NCBI GenBank assembly: GCA_946406115.1
Contig: OX291543.1
Span: forward strand, 26,562,815 to 26,626,814
Length of the DNA: 64,000 bases
Reading direction: 5' to 3'
Origin: Apoda limacodes
Taxonomy: Eukaryota > Arthropoda > Insecta > Lepidoptera > Limacodidae
A model generated the notes under the pieces. It worked only from the letters and a program-made list of their open reading frames with translations. It ran no database searches and was not told where the DNA came from. This document shows positions 1 to 11,305 of this stretch, piece by piece. The translations under genes and the position numbers were made by a program. Within the stretch, counting starts at the first letter, position 1, and every line of letters begins with the position of its first letter.

Positions 1-43
1 AAACTCTCGATGCGCGAGACTCGCACTAAGCCGGTTTTTTTTT
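1..43 (-). mobile_element. 5' end fragment of GGTTCCGTA-type element (family P), cut by window edge
   Basis: Read on the minus strand this starts with a run of A, then CCGGCTTAGTGCGAGTC, the same head seen in the long copies at 56760 and 60470. Only the head is inside the window. Non-coding, non-autonomous repeat; the superfamily is not known to me. Confidence 0.55.
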
Positions 44-426
44 AACTTGTAATGCTACATTGTCAGTAAATATGATAACACTTTATCATAATATATCTGA
101 TAAACGAAACACACGTATGCTTATAGATTTAACAAATTTATCAATTATTAATATAACATTTTTTTATTTGAAAGCAACGCTAACAAAACTAATAATGGTA
201 GTTCATTAATTGAGCGAAACTGGTAATAATTTGTTGGTCTACAAATTTAATTTAATGCTTTAATGGCATAATGGAATTCTATCACATTTTTTTATTTAAT
301 TAATTCAACAATTAGGTAAATATGATGAATCAAAAACAATTTATTGTGAAATATCTCAAATACCTGAGACTCTGGAATTCTTATTTTAAATATTTAAACG
401 TACGCAAATGGTTTCGCAGGTCTTTA

Positions 427-880
427 GGCCGAGCGCGCATCACGAATTTGCGTCGTGCGATAATTGTGTCGCAGAAATATAACATATAGACTTGATATGG
501 CAGTGCGCGCATATACGACATGAAAATCGCAGCGATTTTAAAATTGTGATTTGTCACATTTTGCCGCGACGGATTGCGATGCGATTGTCGCAAAACTAAT
601 TGCAACATGTGTAGTTGTATAGACTCGCGCACACTGCGATAATTAAATCTCAGGGCGCGGCGCCTAATATAAACCTTTGATATATCTTTTAGCTGTAAAA
701 GGATGGGTCCAGTATTGTCAAATTCTTTTTTTCTTCCTCCATCTCTTACGAAGTCCATGTTGAGAATAAACTATCTGACGACTTTTTAATCACAGTGCGC
801 GTAGTGAATTTTCTGCGATATTTTACAGCCTGATTTTAAAATCGTGTCACAAAGAAACAAATCGTGATGCGCGCTCGGCC
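427..880. mobile_element. 454-bp inverted-repeat element with TTAA-like target site (piggyBac-type MITE)
   Basis: The ends are inverted copies of GGCCGAGCGCGCATCACGA (19 identical bases). Flanks are TTTA on the left (423-426) and TTAA on the right (881-884), which fits a TTAA target duplication with one change. The interior has several mirrored TGCGAT/ATCGCA motifs, so much of it can fold back. A 125-codon open frame on the minus strand resembles no transposase and is taken as chance. TTAA targets are typical of piggyBac; that assignment is an inference from the flanks alone. Confidence 0.7.
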
Positions 881-1305
881 TTAAAGTCTCTTTAGAAGAG
901 ACAAACCAGAGACAAGGCTTTGGCTGTACTACGGTAAAGTAATATCATTCAAACAGGCTGTACAATATGGGAATACAGTAGCCTTGGTAATGAGTTTTGG
1001 CAGCACATGTCTCGAGGGCATAGATTTTTATCACTACATGATATCAATACTCTTCTAACACAGTGCAGCCCAAGAGCTCTGGCTTCAGAAAATATACACA
1101 GAAAATAGTATTCAGTAATAAAAAACGAGTTGATTTACTTTATAACTTCTCCAATATATCGGGCAGCATAAATCACTATAAATCATAATACACAACCTTG
1201 AAATGTCGTACTGACTTGATATGAATAAAATTTTGTATCAATGCTTGGACGATAACAAAGAAATAAAAGTTTATAATAATATATAGATCGTTTTTATAAA
1301 CTTAC

Positions 1306-1369
1306 CTTATCCTGTAGGACTATTGAATAACGACGACCTCTGCCGATTCTTTTGTAAAATCAAACATCA
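1306..1369 (-). other. candidate small exon (minus strand), possible C-terminal exon
   Basis: On the minus strand a pyrimidine-rich acceptor (run of T then TAG) precedes 64 nt, followed by the strong donor AAG|GTAAGT. If joined to the candidate exon at 2695-2736 the phase fits: the last G of that exon plus TG here gives Val, then MFDFTKESAEVVVIQ and a TAG stop at 1322-1320, 14 nt before the exon end. Alone, all three frames contain a stop. No homologue is recognised. It could equally be chance splice-like sequence in AT-rich DNA. Confidence 0.25.
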
Positions 1370-1769
1370 CTAAAAAAAACATAAGTCTAAAACGCTCGAC
1401 TATCAATCCAATAGTGCTCATCACGTACATCTTCCTTCCTCATATCTCAAAGATAAACGATAGATTAGACAAAAAACACAACATTTTTGATATTGTAATC
1501 GTAACTAGTAATTTATTTTATGATCATTATCAAGGAATTTGATATCAGTCTTTGGACAGAACAGAGTTGCTCCGAAATCATAGACAAGACTTGGTAGGGA
1601 AACATGGGATATGGTGAACTATGGGGTACAGTTGATTGTTCACATTTATTGCGTTGACACACGTGCGCTTTAGATAAGATAGATAGCTCTCTATCAAACC
1701 GGCATGTGTCCAACTTGCCACAATATCTGAGCCGAAAAACACGCTGCAGTCCAAGAGTCAGTAGGTATA
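1370..1769. other. unassigned AT-rich DNA
   Basis: No recognisable repeat or exon. The 95-codon minus-strand open frame at 1513-1800 runs into the MITE at 1770 and is considered accidental. Confidence 0.4.
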
Positions 1770-1888
1770 GCACAACAAACTTTTCTGACCCGGTGGTCAA
1801 ACATCAAAACTACAGAGGCCATATTCAAATACTGTGAACTTACGTGACACTTGCGACAGACACTGGGTCAGAAAAATTTGTTGCACTG
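1770..1888. mobile_element. ~120-bp MITE (family A) with ~28-bp inverted ends
   Basis: Left end reads CAACAAACTTTTCTGACCC and the right end is its inverted copy, GGGTCAGAAAAATTTGTTG. The middle shares CAAAACTACAG and a CCATATT motif with copies at 56250-56337 and 57246-57367. Too short to code. Superfamily unknown; the flanking TATA on both sides might be part of a TA-type target site. Confidence 0.65.
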
Positions 1889-2258
1889 TAAGATATAGCA
1901 CTTCACATGGGCGCCGACATGCAAGATTGTTTATTTCCAACCCTCTCCCTTCTTCCCTCTGCTTCGAAAAATACATGCAGAAAATATTAATTAGTAATAA
2001 TAAGCGTTTTCATTTTGACGTCCTTTTACAAAATCATAGCTTTTTTGTAGAAAAGTTTAAACCTAATTTATCACGTAACCCCTAAATCTCATCCTGTTGG
2101 CACCCACGTCATGGTGCAAGAAGAGGTTTTCAAGTTTTTTTAAAAATCGTGTATCTCAAATACGCTTAACAACGGTTATGGATAGATTTTACACCAATTC
2201 TTACCGGTCAATCAGGTGACTGCGCGGTTGTACTAAAGCAGGCTACGCACCATCTCCC

Positions 2259-2500
2259 TGCCCGATCCTGACTTACTTCTCACAGTTCGTCAGAAACTGG
2301 CAATAGGGGTAAAATAATGTGTCCCAGGTCTTTTATTTTACCGCTTATTACTTTAAAGCTGGTTTTTACAAAGCACTTACAGGACAAATATGAAGCCACT
2401 ATAATCCACATGCACTGGACCAGGATCAGTGTTGGTGTAAAGGGTTTGCCCCCCGCATTATGATAGGTATGGTTGTCTATATAGCAACTGGTTACATCCC
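2259..2500 (+). repeat. dispersed repeat family R, copy 1
   Basis: Shares an ordered series of blocks with 24258-24560 and 38398-38495: CGATCCTGACTTACTTCT, then CAGAAACTGG, then GGTCTTTTATTTTACC, CTTTAAAGCTGG, and CTGCATTATGAT-like sequence near its end. Non-coding and strongly diverged. Defined only from comparison of the three copies in this window. Confidence 0.5.
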
Positions 2501-2694
2501 TTTGGGGATAAAAACCGAGAAGATAAACATATTCACGCACTATTATATACTGCTGTCAAAATCTTTATCAAGTATCTCGAACTTTTTCCGTGTACCACTT
2601 GCACCTTCAGCGTTCTTCGTTCTCGTAACGTACCCTGAACGTCTCGCCCAGATAGAAATATTATTTAATATTATGAAGCATAAAAGATACTCAC

Positions 2695-2736
2695 CCACGT
2701 TGTCGTCATTTATCGTTGATGGGTCTTCCTCTGCAC
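2695..2736 (-). other. candidate 42-nt micro-exon encoding an acidic peptide (minus strand)
   Basis: On the minus strand the acceptor TTTATTTTTCTTTAG is followed by 42 nt and the donor GTGG|GTGAGTAT, both close to consensus. In the open frame it encodes AEEDPSTINDDNV with a one-base overhang at the 3' side. That phase leads into the candidate exon at 1306-1369 without an immediate stop. No protein family is recognised. This is the better of the two candidates, but it has no homology support. Confidence 0.3.
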
Positions 2737-2829
2737 CTAAAGAAAAATAAAATAAATGAGTTAATAAAATTGTGCATTTGTGCATTTTGTGTTTCAAGAG
2801 TCCGTACATTTGACTATCTGTCACAGTCG

Positions 2830-4300
2830 TTTTTTTGTGTTCTAATAGTACCTATTACAACTACCAACTAACTAACAAAAAACTTCACAAATATAACACA
2901 GGAGTTAATAATAATTTACAAAACTATCAAAAAAATTGTAGGGCAAGTTAAATTTAAGAGTGTTTTTTTTTAAATGGAGAGATTGGAGAAAGATTTCACT
3001 TTTTTTCACATATGATAAACTTAAAGACAATGCCGATAACTTAAGTGGAAAATATTCAGTCCCTCATTCTTGGTGTAAAAACATGTACGCCAGTAACAGT
3101 GGCAATAGTAGGTACGTAATTACACTTCTTGTCTAACATCAACATGTGGCAATGGCCCCTCGGATGCTTTATCAAAACATCTTGAAAAGCAACGGTCGTA
3201 GGCCCAGTTACGCCCGAACACCTTTCCACCTACTTAAGATCCGACAATAAACCAAGGCACGCGACATGGCACCGTAACAAAAGCGCAATGCACTACAAAC
3301 CATCATTACCAAAATGAAGAAAAAGAAGTCATACCAGCTGCCTTCCTACTTCCTTTCCATACAAAGTCGTGTAATACAAGATGTCTTTATTGTGGACCGC
3401 TTATTTTAGAACTCATTCATTACAGCACTCAAATTGGCGCGTGTTCTTATCTTTATTTGTGTTTATAGACTTGTTTTGTGTGTGTATGTGTATGTGATTT
3501 TGTATGACGCGTGCCGTGGGCTCTCTGTGATAGCCGGAAATGAAATTTAAATCTTATGTTGCGTGATTTTTAATTTTTTTTCGGATAGTGAATATGTACA
3601 CACAAATCTTCGCAGGTATCTATATCTGTTATATTTATCAGATTTCAGAAAAAATCTGCGTGTTTACAGTTTTCTTGATATCAATAAATTTATCTCAACA
3701 CGTAAGTCTGTTGTCTGCTGAGATAAATGGATAAACACGTCTTCATGGCTAAACCATTTAGAAATGTCAGCTGGCGAAATAATGAGTGTATAAAATACAT
3801 ATATGTGACAGAACGAAACAAAAATTAACACTCCTAGGAGTGTTTATTTCAATTACATTCGGTTTCTATTTCATAGAACAAACCGACCAAATGCGAAATT
3901 GGATTTGCACACTGAAGAATCCATACATTATAAAACACAAATTTTTTGGTGAAATAATAAGATAGATTCCATAAAAAGTGCACAATTTCCCTGTAAAATA
4001 ATGCGATTTTTTTTGACTTGAATTTCACTTATAGCTTTTGAAGAATTCAAATTCTTGTAAAATTACTCCTTGATTTAAGTTTTAACACACACAACTGCAA
4101 ATCATATCGTAAGCAAAAGCTAGTTCCTAAAAAATTTAAATAAATTAAGAAAAATCAATCTTTATTGTTACGGATTTACTTAAACTTGGTAAAAGTGTCT
4201 TTGTTCTCAGACACTATGGAACAACAAAGAAAACAATCATTTCAATATAATTTTTTATCATTAAATGTCTAAAAAAATTTAGGGTCATTATGAGTTCACC
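2830..4300. other. unassigned AT-rich DNA
   Basis: No coding region, repeat pair or transposon terminus could be recognised. There are GT-rich runs around 3470-3500. Possibly intron if the candidate exons at 1306 and 2695 are real. Confidence 0.4.
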
Positions 4301-4304
4301 AGAA

Positions 4305-4415
4305 ACCAGTTCTGGGATGGTAACAGCGAGCATCTGCCGAGGGCGGCGCGCGTCTTCTTCCGCTGCATTGTGAACTTGCACACCGGCCCGCGCACGCACG
4401 CGCCTATACATGCAT
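4305..4415 (-). other. CpG-rich patch with short open frame
   Basis: This ~110-bp patch is conspicuously GC/CpG-rich in AT-rich surroundings. On the minus strand one frame reads VRGPVCKFTMQRKKTRAALG and continues to a stop at the sequence GTGAACTCATAA. Composition and the basic peptide could mean an exon or a regulatory patch, but no clear splice acceptor is visible and no family is recognised. Confidence 0.2.
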
Positions 4416-4924
4416 CACCACTTAGTTACCATCAAATTTTGACGTCATCCAGCCAAAATTAAAATAAGGTTAAAGAACTCTATTATAATTGAAACTAAAA
4501 GAAGAAATGGTTAATTGAATTGAATTTTGGTTCTCAAGTGGCGTCAGTCAGTTTTTTTTGTTAGGGTATTTTAAAAGGGTAACAGAAACCTTCAGGTTTC
4601 TAATACTAAGAATTTGTACCGTGGTAGTTTTTTTATACCACAAAGTTAGGAAACAAGCTTAGAATGACAGAGCAGTACAAATAAGACTATAGAATTGCAT
4701 CGCACTGCCCCGCGTCGTGGAGTCGTGAGCGCTTACCACGACGGCAGACACTTATATACACGTACACAATAAAATAAATTAAAAGTATAATATTTAAAAA
4801 AATAAAAAAAGTTTGAAGAACTGATCCGGTTTTTTTACGGTTTTTTCGTTAGAAATATTTCTTAATTTTTCCATTTCAAGTGTGTCCATCTTGATTTTCT
4901 TTTGTTATGTAACAGTAAGACCAT

Positions 4925-5115
4925 TCCAAAGAGCCCGATGGATATAGGAACTACCGAACGCAACAAAAATACGATAGGGTTGTCTTGTAGCATTCAGTAG
5001 TTCCTATGACCAACTTCTAACTCCATCATCAGACCAGCTCAATGGTACCATATTAATGCGTTGTCATCGAAGTTATATAGGCGTACCAAATTCCAACTCA
5101 ATTGAACGCCTGGAA
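4925..5115 (-). repeat. interspersed repeat of a widespread lepidopteran type
   Basis: The run from TAGTTCCTATGACC through CATCATCAGACCAGCTC and TGGTACCATATTAATGCG to GAAGTTATATAGG reads like a repeat I associate with many moth genomes, here in reverse orientation. No coding capacity. Recognition is from memory of the motif order, so the family name is left open. Confidence 0.4.
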
Positions 5116-5394
5116 GTTGGTCAAGGCTTGCAAAATTTGTACTTAAACTTAAAAGCTTGTAAGATAATTTGTGAATAAGCCTTGTTTTTTATTACTATGC
5201 TAATCTGTCTGTAATAAAATAGAGCCAAAAAGGGCATTTTAAAGGCTAGAATGGACCAGTTAGCTATTAATGAATGATAATATGTTTGACACATAGAGAT
5301 CATTTCCATATTGCCGATCAAGAGACAGCCGGTCAGTTTTGTGACTACAGGATTCAGGTTGGTCAATTACTTACGGAACCCGCCTTAAATGTAT

Positions 5395-5475
5395 ATGCTG
5401 TCTTAAGTACAAGCTTTGCTTAGATTGGGATCAGATGACGTTGTGTGTAATGTCCAGGAATATTTATTTATGAAT
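5395..5475 (+). mobile_element. 3' fragment of tRNA-derived SINE
   Basis: GTACAAGCTTTGCTTAGATT, a GATGACGTTGTGTGTAATGT block and a TATTTATTTATG tail match the 3' halves of the full SINE copies at 35197-35473 and 44423-44656. The tRNA-like head is missing, as expected for 5' truncation. Confidence 0.55.
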
Positions 5476-5677
5476 TTGTACTAGGTATGTCTAAAATAGA
5501 TTCGTTCTCAGCACCAAGCATTATATTGACTAGGTATTCGAAGAAATTCCGATGTAAATGCATTTTTACCTTCGAGAACGTAATCCTACGACCGATATCA
5601 AATAATAAATTATAATAATAATAATAAAAATAATAATGTAGAATATAAATTTTCAAAAAATAGTTTTTTATAACTCC

Positions 5678-5848
5678 GACAATTCAAAAGTGTTTGTAAA
5701 AACCTAAATTTCCGAAACGGTAGCAGTTTATTAATTCCTTGCATATTATACTGACGTCAAAAAAGTGATATTGTATCCTATTTTTGAGAAATAAACTATT
5801 TGAATTTTGAATTTGAATTTGAATAAAAAAAATTGACTTTGACTTTGA
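5678..5848 (+). mobile_element. LINE 3' tail fragment (GATTCAAAAGTG...TTTGACTTTGA family)
   Basis: GACAATTCAAAAGTGTTTGT near the start and TTGAATAAA followed by TTGACTTTGACTTTGA at the end match tails at 12416-12490 and 26768-26838 (minus) and 56514-56560 (plus). An additional run of TTTGAA units sits before the end. Only 3' UTR is present. Confidence 0.5.
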
Positions 5849-6439
5849 TAAGCCAATGAAAAGGGTGTTTCAAATAAAAAGTGGCCACCCCTAATTAGTC
5901 AAAATTACTATTCATACACTTTTGCAGTTAAAATATTTATTAATAAATAAAAAAAACGCATTTTATGACACTCCTATTAAAGTATGCAGAATTCCATGCA
6001 TGTATTAAAAACAAAAATAACATTTACAAACAAAAAAAAAAGTTACATTTGGCATTTAATCCCTAGTTACGGACATCTGTTTTTCATCCTCATCACGAAA
6101 TATTATGAGCAATATTAATGGTGTATTTCAAGCTAATAAAGAGTGAGTAACCCCCAATTGCTCGCGGGTGTCATTTGGACCGGGTGCCCTTGTTTGTTCG
6201 GAAGCTAAGCCGATGTAACGGTGTTTGTACGCACAAGTTTATGTCCGTCGTTACCACCGCGCTGTCACAAATCTACTTATCTACCAGAACCACGCCTTTG
6301 ATAATAATGTGGGTATTAGCCCAACGGACACATGTAGGCTAACTATCGTGTATTAGTCCAGCTTGCTGAATCGAAGGTTCGTTTTCGTTACCCGATGGTT
6401 CTTAGGTAATTTTTTATACAGTAAAATGTCCACGAAAGT

Positions 6440-6515
6440 AGCAAATGAAAGTCTTTGGTCTCTGCCTACCCCTTTGGAAAACAAGTGTAATGTTATGTGT
6501 GTTTTCTTTATATTA
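6440..6515 (+). mobile_element. LINE/SINE 3' tail (TCTGCCTACCCCTTTGG family), copy 1
   Basis: GTCTCTGCCTACCCCTTTGG, then GAAAACAAGTGTAATGTTA, is nearly repeated at 43225-43285. The motif is typical of lepidopteran non-LTR 3' ends. No coding part adjoins it. Confidence 0.45.
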
Positions 6516-6648
6516 GAAAAGCGGTATACATATCGTAGTAACTCTCAATTGGAAAATAAAAGAATTTTCATGTTTACAAAGTTAAATATAATATTACCGA
6601 TCTAGCGTGAATATTTCAAAAAAAACACATTTATCAAATATATAAATT

Positions 6649-6790
6649 CTAGACTTTGCCAGCGACTCCGCCCGCCCTAAACTCAGTTATCGGCGTAGAA
6701 CTCCTTAATTATTATAGAAGTTTGATATAACTCGGTTGTTGTTATTCCCGTGGAAACTTTTTTTTTTCGAGATAAACTTTCCTCCTTTTT
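6649..6790 (-). mobile_element. Helitron 3'-end fragment (minus strand)
   Basis: Begins (on the plus strand) with CTAG, then ACTTTGCCAGCGACTCCGCC, which is the reverse of the CTAG-ended, hairpin-bearing 3' terminus shared by the other minus-strand Helitrons here. A GTTATCGGCGTAGAACTCC block follows. The 5' part cannot be followed with confidence. Confidence 0.5.
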
Positions 6791-6794
6791 TGAA

Positions 6795-7840
6795 GTGGGT
6801 TACGGTTAAAAATAAAATCCATTCCCTACAACCATTCGCAACTAACTTCAGCCGCGCATTTAAGTTTGGCGTGTACGTAAAAGTCTCATAAAGTTATTGA
6901 ATTGTGTATCAAAAGCAAAACTTCAGGTTTACAGTTGCAACGATAACACTAGAGTTACACAATTTGAACACACAAGCGTCGGCACTCACACAGGTAAAGA
7001 TTAGATGAGTGTATTATCGTATCGAAGGCTCGGGCATTGTCCATTGTGTCGACGCCTTGGCCCATTGTTCCGACTTGTGTACACTCCCTGAGCCACATCG
7101 ATCGCTTACATATAGACTGTTATGGCTTCCAACATCTACAAATAATGAACGTCTTACAGGCTGCAGATGGAAATATGAAAGCGTATGTGCTTATAATTAA
7201 TCTAGATTTTAATAAGGCAAAGAGATTTAAAGTGTTTTTTTTGTTTTGTTGTACCTAAGTAATGTAGGCTATATATATTTATAAGTTCTTACTTAGGAAA
7301 AACGATATTTGTAAATCAAGGCGAAAGAAAAATTATAATATTTACGTTGCAGCGAAACAACGGTATTTCCTAATTTTTGGAGCTGGAGGGACTAAAAGTA
7401 TATAGAAAACCTTTTGTATATCGATTAAAAATGGGATATAGATTTTTTCTTGCGTCGTAAGAGTGCATGGGATTGATTTGATTTCTAGTCCATGAGATAG
7501 CTGTAGAGTAAGAGAAAGACATAAAATAACTACGTCTCGATTGCGGTTTCACGGGAATAGGTTTTCTGTCGGTGAATCACATTTACTAATATTACCTTTA
7601 CGAGTGCATATGCTGCGAAATTGGGAGCATAGACAAACAATGTTATTTTAATCAATATTTTTTTCTCTCTTTTCTTGGTGGCTGGCTGTTGGGCACGAGT
7701 TTATATTCTTTTTTTTATTTTACTCAACCATTTTTTCATCAACTCAGTTGAAATACCAGCAAACCAAAATTAATGGTGTAGGGACATCTAAAACAAAAAT
7801 CATAAAAAATTTGAGTAAAAGTAAAGGAAAAGTTAGATAT
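6795..7840. other. unassigned AT-rich DNA
   Basis: Overlapping short frames at 7009-7258 show no recognisable domain. No repeat partner was found in the window. Confidence 0.4.
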
Positions 7841-7845
7841 AGGTA

Positions 7846-7887
7846 CACGGAGAAAAAAGTGAATAGTTGTCACAACTAATAGTACAA
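7846..7887 (+). mobile_element. MITE terminus (CGGAGAAAAAAGTGAATAG family B)
   Basis: CACGGAGAAAAAAGTGAATA followed by GTTGTCAC matches the ends of the complete copy at 13176-13391 and, inverted, the terminus at 11306-11327. Here only one end is evident; the rest is either lost or belongs to a longer element. Confidence 0.5.
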
Positions 7888-7889
7888 AA

Positions 7890-8550
7890 AAATATTATTA
7901 AGTGACACGCTTTCTCTGCCAGTAAGATTGTGGGTTCGACTTTAAAGGTGCGACCAGGAATGAAGACTGAAGAATGGTAAACTGAATTATATATTTTATT
8001 TAATTAGATTATAGACAATAACAGGTTACTGGAAGTTGCACTGATTATGGCCAAAAATTATTTAGAAAGACGTAAAATATTCTTATGTTGGCAACGGTAC
8101 AGGGTAAGCCTTCTAGCGGTTGCTGGAGAAGCGCTTGATATACCTACTTATTAGGTAAGTCGTCGAGCTCTCAATATTGAAATCAGCTCCATTAAGCTTA
8201 GCAAGTGACTCTTGGAAACATTACATCCAAGATAAGTTTTCTTTCAATTTGAGGATTACCTACTTTAATTAAAATTCAACTTCAAATAGGTACGGGTGTC
8301 TAGAGTCCCAAACTAGGAATTTGGGTGTCAAATCCTGAATTTGGAACCTGAAGATACAATTTTGAAGTTACAACCTATCTAATGTTAGTTGACCTACCTG
8401 AAGCAGAAAAATGGAAAAAAGCCTTGTCTGAAAAAACTAACATGGATAATAGGTTATTAAATGAGATAAAGAAAATGGGATTTTAGACTGAGTTACAAGT
8501 TACAAGAAAAGACAAGGATCATGGAAGGTTAAGTTACAAAACAATATGTA
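7890..8550. other. unassigned AT-rich DNA
   Basis: Contains GTGGGTTCGACTTTAAAGG at about 7930, which faintly resembles a tRNA/SINE B box, but no A box or cloverleaf could be built. Confidence 0.35.
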
Positions 8551-8554
8551 TTTT

Positions 8555-8720
8555 TAAACGACTTCAAAAAAGGAGGTTATCAATCTTCGGCATATTTTTT
8601 ATGTATGTTCTTCGTTGTTTGTGAACCGATTTTTTATATATGGAAAGGTTCTTCCAGAATAGCTCTATTCAAATTTGGAAAGAATCGAATCAGAAAAAAC
8701 AGAGTTAAGTTAGAAAACGT
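8555..8720 (+). repeat. interspersed repeat (ACTTCAAAAAAGGAGG...ATGTATG family)
   Basis: ACGACTTCAAAAAAGGAGGT, CAATCTTCGG, then TTTTTTATGTATGTTCTTCG and GTGAACCGATTTTT follow the layout of a common lepidopteran non-LTR-derived repeat. A related fragment is at 29835-29960. Non-coding. Confidence 0.4.
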
Positions 8721-8769
8721 TTTCAAATCTATAACTTGTAGCTGTAGACCTAGATGATGATATAGGTCT

Positions 8770-8895
8770 ACTGAAGTTCATAAGTTTAGTATTGCGTAAA
8801 AAACTAATTTTAGCAGTTCTGTTTTTAGCGTCCCGTAGCCGCACTTCTATTCTATCGTCACGTTTGTCTGTCCATCCTTTAGGCCAACCACTTTT
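8770..8895 (-). repeat. family C repeat fragment
   Basis: A TCGTCACGTTTGTCTGTCC block with a preceding AGCGTCCCGTAGCC resembles the GGTTCC...TGTCTGTC repeats at 26575, 29412 and 38625. Heavily diverged. Confidence 0.3.
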
Positions 8896-9258
8896 TATTA
8901 TTCTGTGGTTAGGCGTTATGTAGATGGGAACCAAACCATAATAAAAGTAAATGAAACCCTTAACGTTTAATTAATTTCAACAGATGAACCGTTCGTCTGA
9001 CCATTTTTGGGGCAACCAAACATTTAAAAATAAGGCCCTAAAACTAAAATTTTAACAGAACCTTAAACTACGTGTTTTTTTCGCTTAAAAATCGAATGCG
9101 GATATATTTGCAGAAAAAATAGGTATACTTGTAAAAATATTCTAAGAGACTAGTTAAAATGCAGTTTTTCCGGATTACTTTCGTTGGCAAAACGAACGAC
9201 CGGCAAAAACGAGACACTTGCTGTTAGGTATACTAATAACTAGTAAAAAAAAAAAAAC

Positions 9259-9573
9259 GAGTTGCACTCCGGGAGTGCCGGCAGAAGTGAAAACCTTTAC
9301 ACACGATTCGCGCTTAACACTCAAATATGTCACAAGACATGTCTTTGACATTGTCAAGAAATAATAATGTTTGTTCATTTACTTTTTTGACGTAGTATAT
9401 TTGACATCGCAATCTGTCATAGAATTAAAATTATAATAGGCGTGGCATTACGGTTTCCGTCTTACGAATTTCCACGATTAGGACACGTGACCTGACGCGA
9501 GTTTATCATTTTTTACCCATACCAAAAAAAGTGCACAACGCCGCTAAAGAAGTTTTCACTTCAATTACTGTTT
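9259..9573 (+). mobile_element. short copy of a paired non-autonomous DNA element (family D)
   Basis: AGTTGCACTCCGGGAGTGCC at the left and GCCGCTAAAGAAGTTTTCAC at the right are shared, nearly base for base, with 21538-22189. Relative to that copy it lacks two internal blocks; both gaps are bounded by short matching motifs (AAAATT and CCGT). GAAGTGAAAAC near the left recurs inverted at the right end, so a short inverted repeat is present. High identity suggests recent spread. No transposase. Confidence 0.65.
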
Positions 9574-9756
9574 AAACGTACAAAGACCTACTTATTGATG
9601 GATTGTCAAGTCGTCCAAAGAAATACCTATTGATAGATTGTCATCTTCCACGGATTGAATTTTAAACATAACACACAAACCAGGATGATGATGTTTGGTT
9701 TATCCTCTTGGAAAGGCCAGGGGCTGAACCATATAGCCACCATATCAATATAAATA

Positions 9757-10935
9757 TTTTAAATATTTTTTGCCGTGTTCTTTATGTAGATGTACAAACT
9801 TTTGTAGGTTGAAGGATTAATTAACATTTCATTTAGTGAACGAGGAATATAAATCGGGTTCTTGTAAAATTGTAGTAGGTTCATTCTAAGGGCAAGTCTC
9901 TGGGTATCAAAAATTGGGCAATCAAAGAAAATATGTTCTAGAGTTTGTGGAGTATCAGAGTTACAGTGTTTGCAAGATGCAGAAGGTATCATTTTCAGTT
10001 TGTGAGATGTGAGTAAATCTTGCAATGTCCAAGACGGAGGCGGCATATTATAGTATAAAAGTTTCTACTAGTGCGCTCTTCTTTGTCAAACCAAAATGTG
10101 CAGATTTTTTCTCGTATTTCACTGTAGTCTTTAATTTTCACTTGAGATTCTCTTCTCCAAATGTCTGTCCACTCTTATTTCAATATTAACCTTAAATTGT
10201 GTTTTTAACATTTGACCAAAATAGGGAAGTTTGCTTACCTGTGGTTTGCAAAAGTTTCAGTTGATATTGTTTTGGTGATTCTATTTGCCATGAAATTGGC
10301 TACTTCATTGCCTGTTACACCAATATGTGATGGAGTCCATATAAATATTACCTCTTAATTTGATTTGCTTAATCTAAATATATGTTCCCTAATTTCAATA
10401 ATATTTGATGAAGTTTTAGCATTTAAGGTTATATGTTTTATTGCTTTCAGTACACTCATGTTATCGGTTACAACGATCCACTTTTGATGTTTAGACGAAG
10501 CAATATATTTTAAAGATTCTCTTATGGCTAAAGCCTCAATAGAGAAGATCGAAGCATTTTGATTTATTTTTACTCCGTACCTCCTTTCAGTGGAACAGTT
10601 CTACATTACTATTGACACTGCTTTGTCCTTTTTATAACCGTCTGTAAAGATTATATTATAGCCAGCAAATTGTTCTCAGTTATATACGTCATACTTGTAT
10701 TTAAGGTCAGAAATTAGAATTGATCATAATATTTGTGCCACGGCTTCATATAGACATGTTAATGATATTTTGTGTAACATGTCAAATGCCTCTTTAATAG
10801 TTTGGGGTCTGAACCCCAGTTGGTGCTAGTCAGACATCTCAGCATATTAGTAGCTCTGTTAGCTCTAGTAATTAATTCTTCAACATATGTATTAGCCCAT
10901 AAATTTTGAGTGAAAATACCTAGGAGATAAACATC
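9757..10935 (-). pseudogene. 3' part of a non-LTR retrotransposon ORF2 with RNase H and CCHC end
   Basis: Reading leftwards: at 10935-10720 a connector-like stretch containing LWANTYVEELITRANRATN, then an RNase H domain, then a C-terminal tail ending at 9759. RNase H signs are FTDGYKK (first Asp), SIEALAIRESL (Glu), VVTDNMSVLKAI (second Asp) and WTPSHIGVTGNEVANFMA (His and the last acid region). The tail (9759-10046) carries CKHCNSDTPQTLEHIFFDC, a C-x2-C-x9-H-x4-C knuckle usual after RNase H in I/R1/LOA-type LINEs. At least two in-frame stops lie in RNase H, so it is dead. The RT and upstream parts are absent (5' truncation). It differs from the element at 49459-53997 in every block, so it is a separate family. 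Confidence 0.8.
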
Positions 10936-11305
10936 TAAAACTACTGGTTAAGTAGGTACTGGTAGGTTCCAGATACTTGCACTATTTTGTTACGAGTATT
11001 TATATTAAAGACAAGCTGACCCAGAGAACGTTGTTTAAAAAATTCATTCAAAATTCTGGATATAGCTGTAATACACTATATTTAATAAGACTCTATTTAA
11101 TTTTTAATTTTCAAAAAATTGAAAATATTTATTATTATTTAAGAAAACGTTGCCAGCCTTCTGAGCACTCTTCCACATTGCAATTCTTAAGACAATGTTT
11201 CTTATTTATAGTTAGTTATAAATTTATTTCTATTGAATATATAATTTGGTATTGTAACCGCATTTAGAATTTTTATTACTTTTAATTTTAGTATGGTTTT
11301 TTTGT

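Noticed and set aside
381..758. 125-codon minus-strand open frame as a gene
   Set aside because: Lies largely inside a 454-bp inverted-repeat element and has no domain; composition follows the mirrored CGCGAT motifs.
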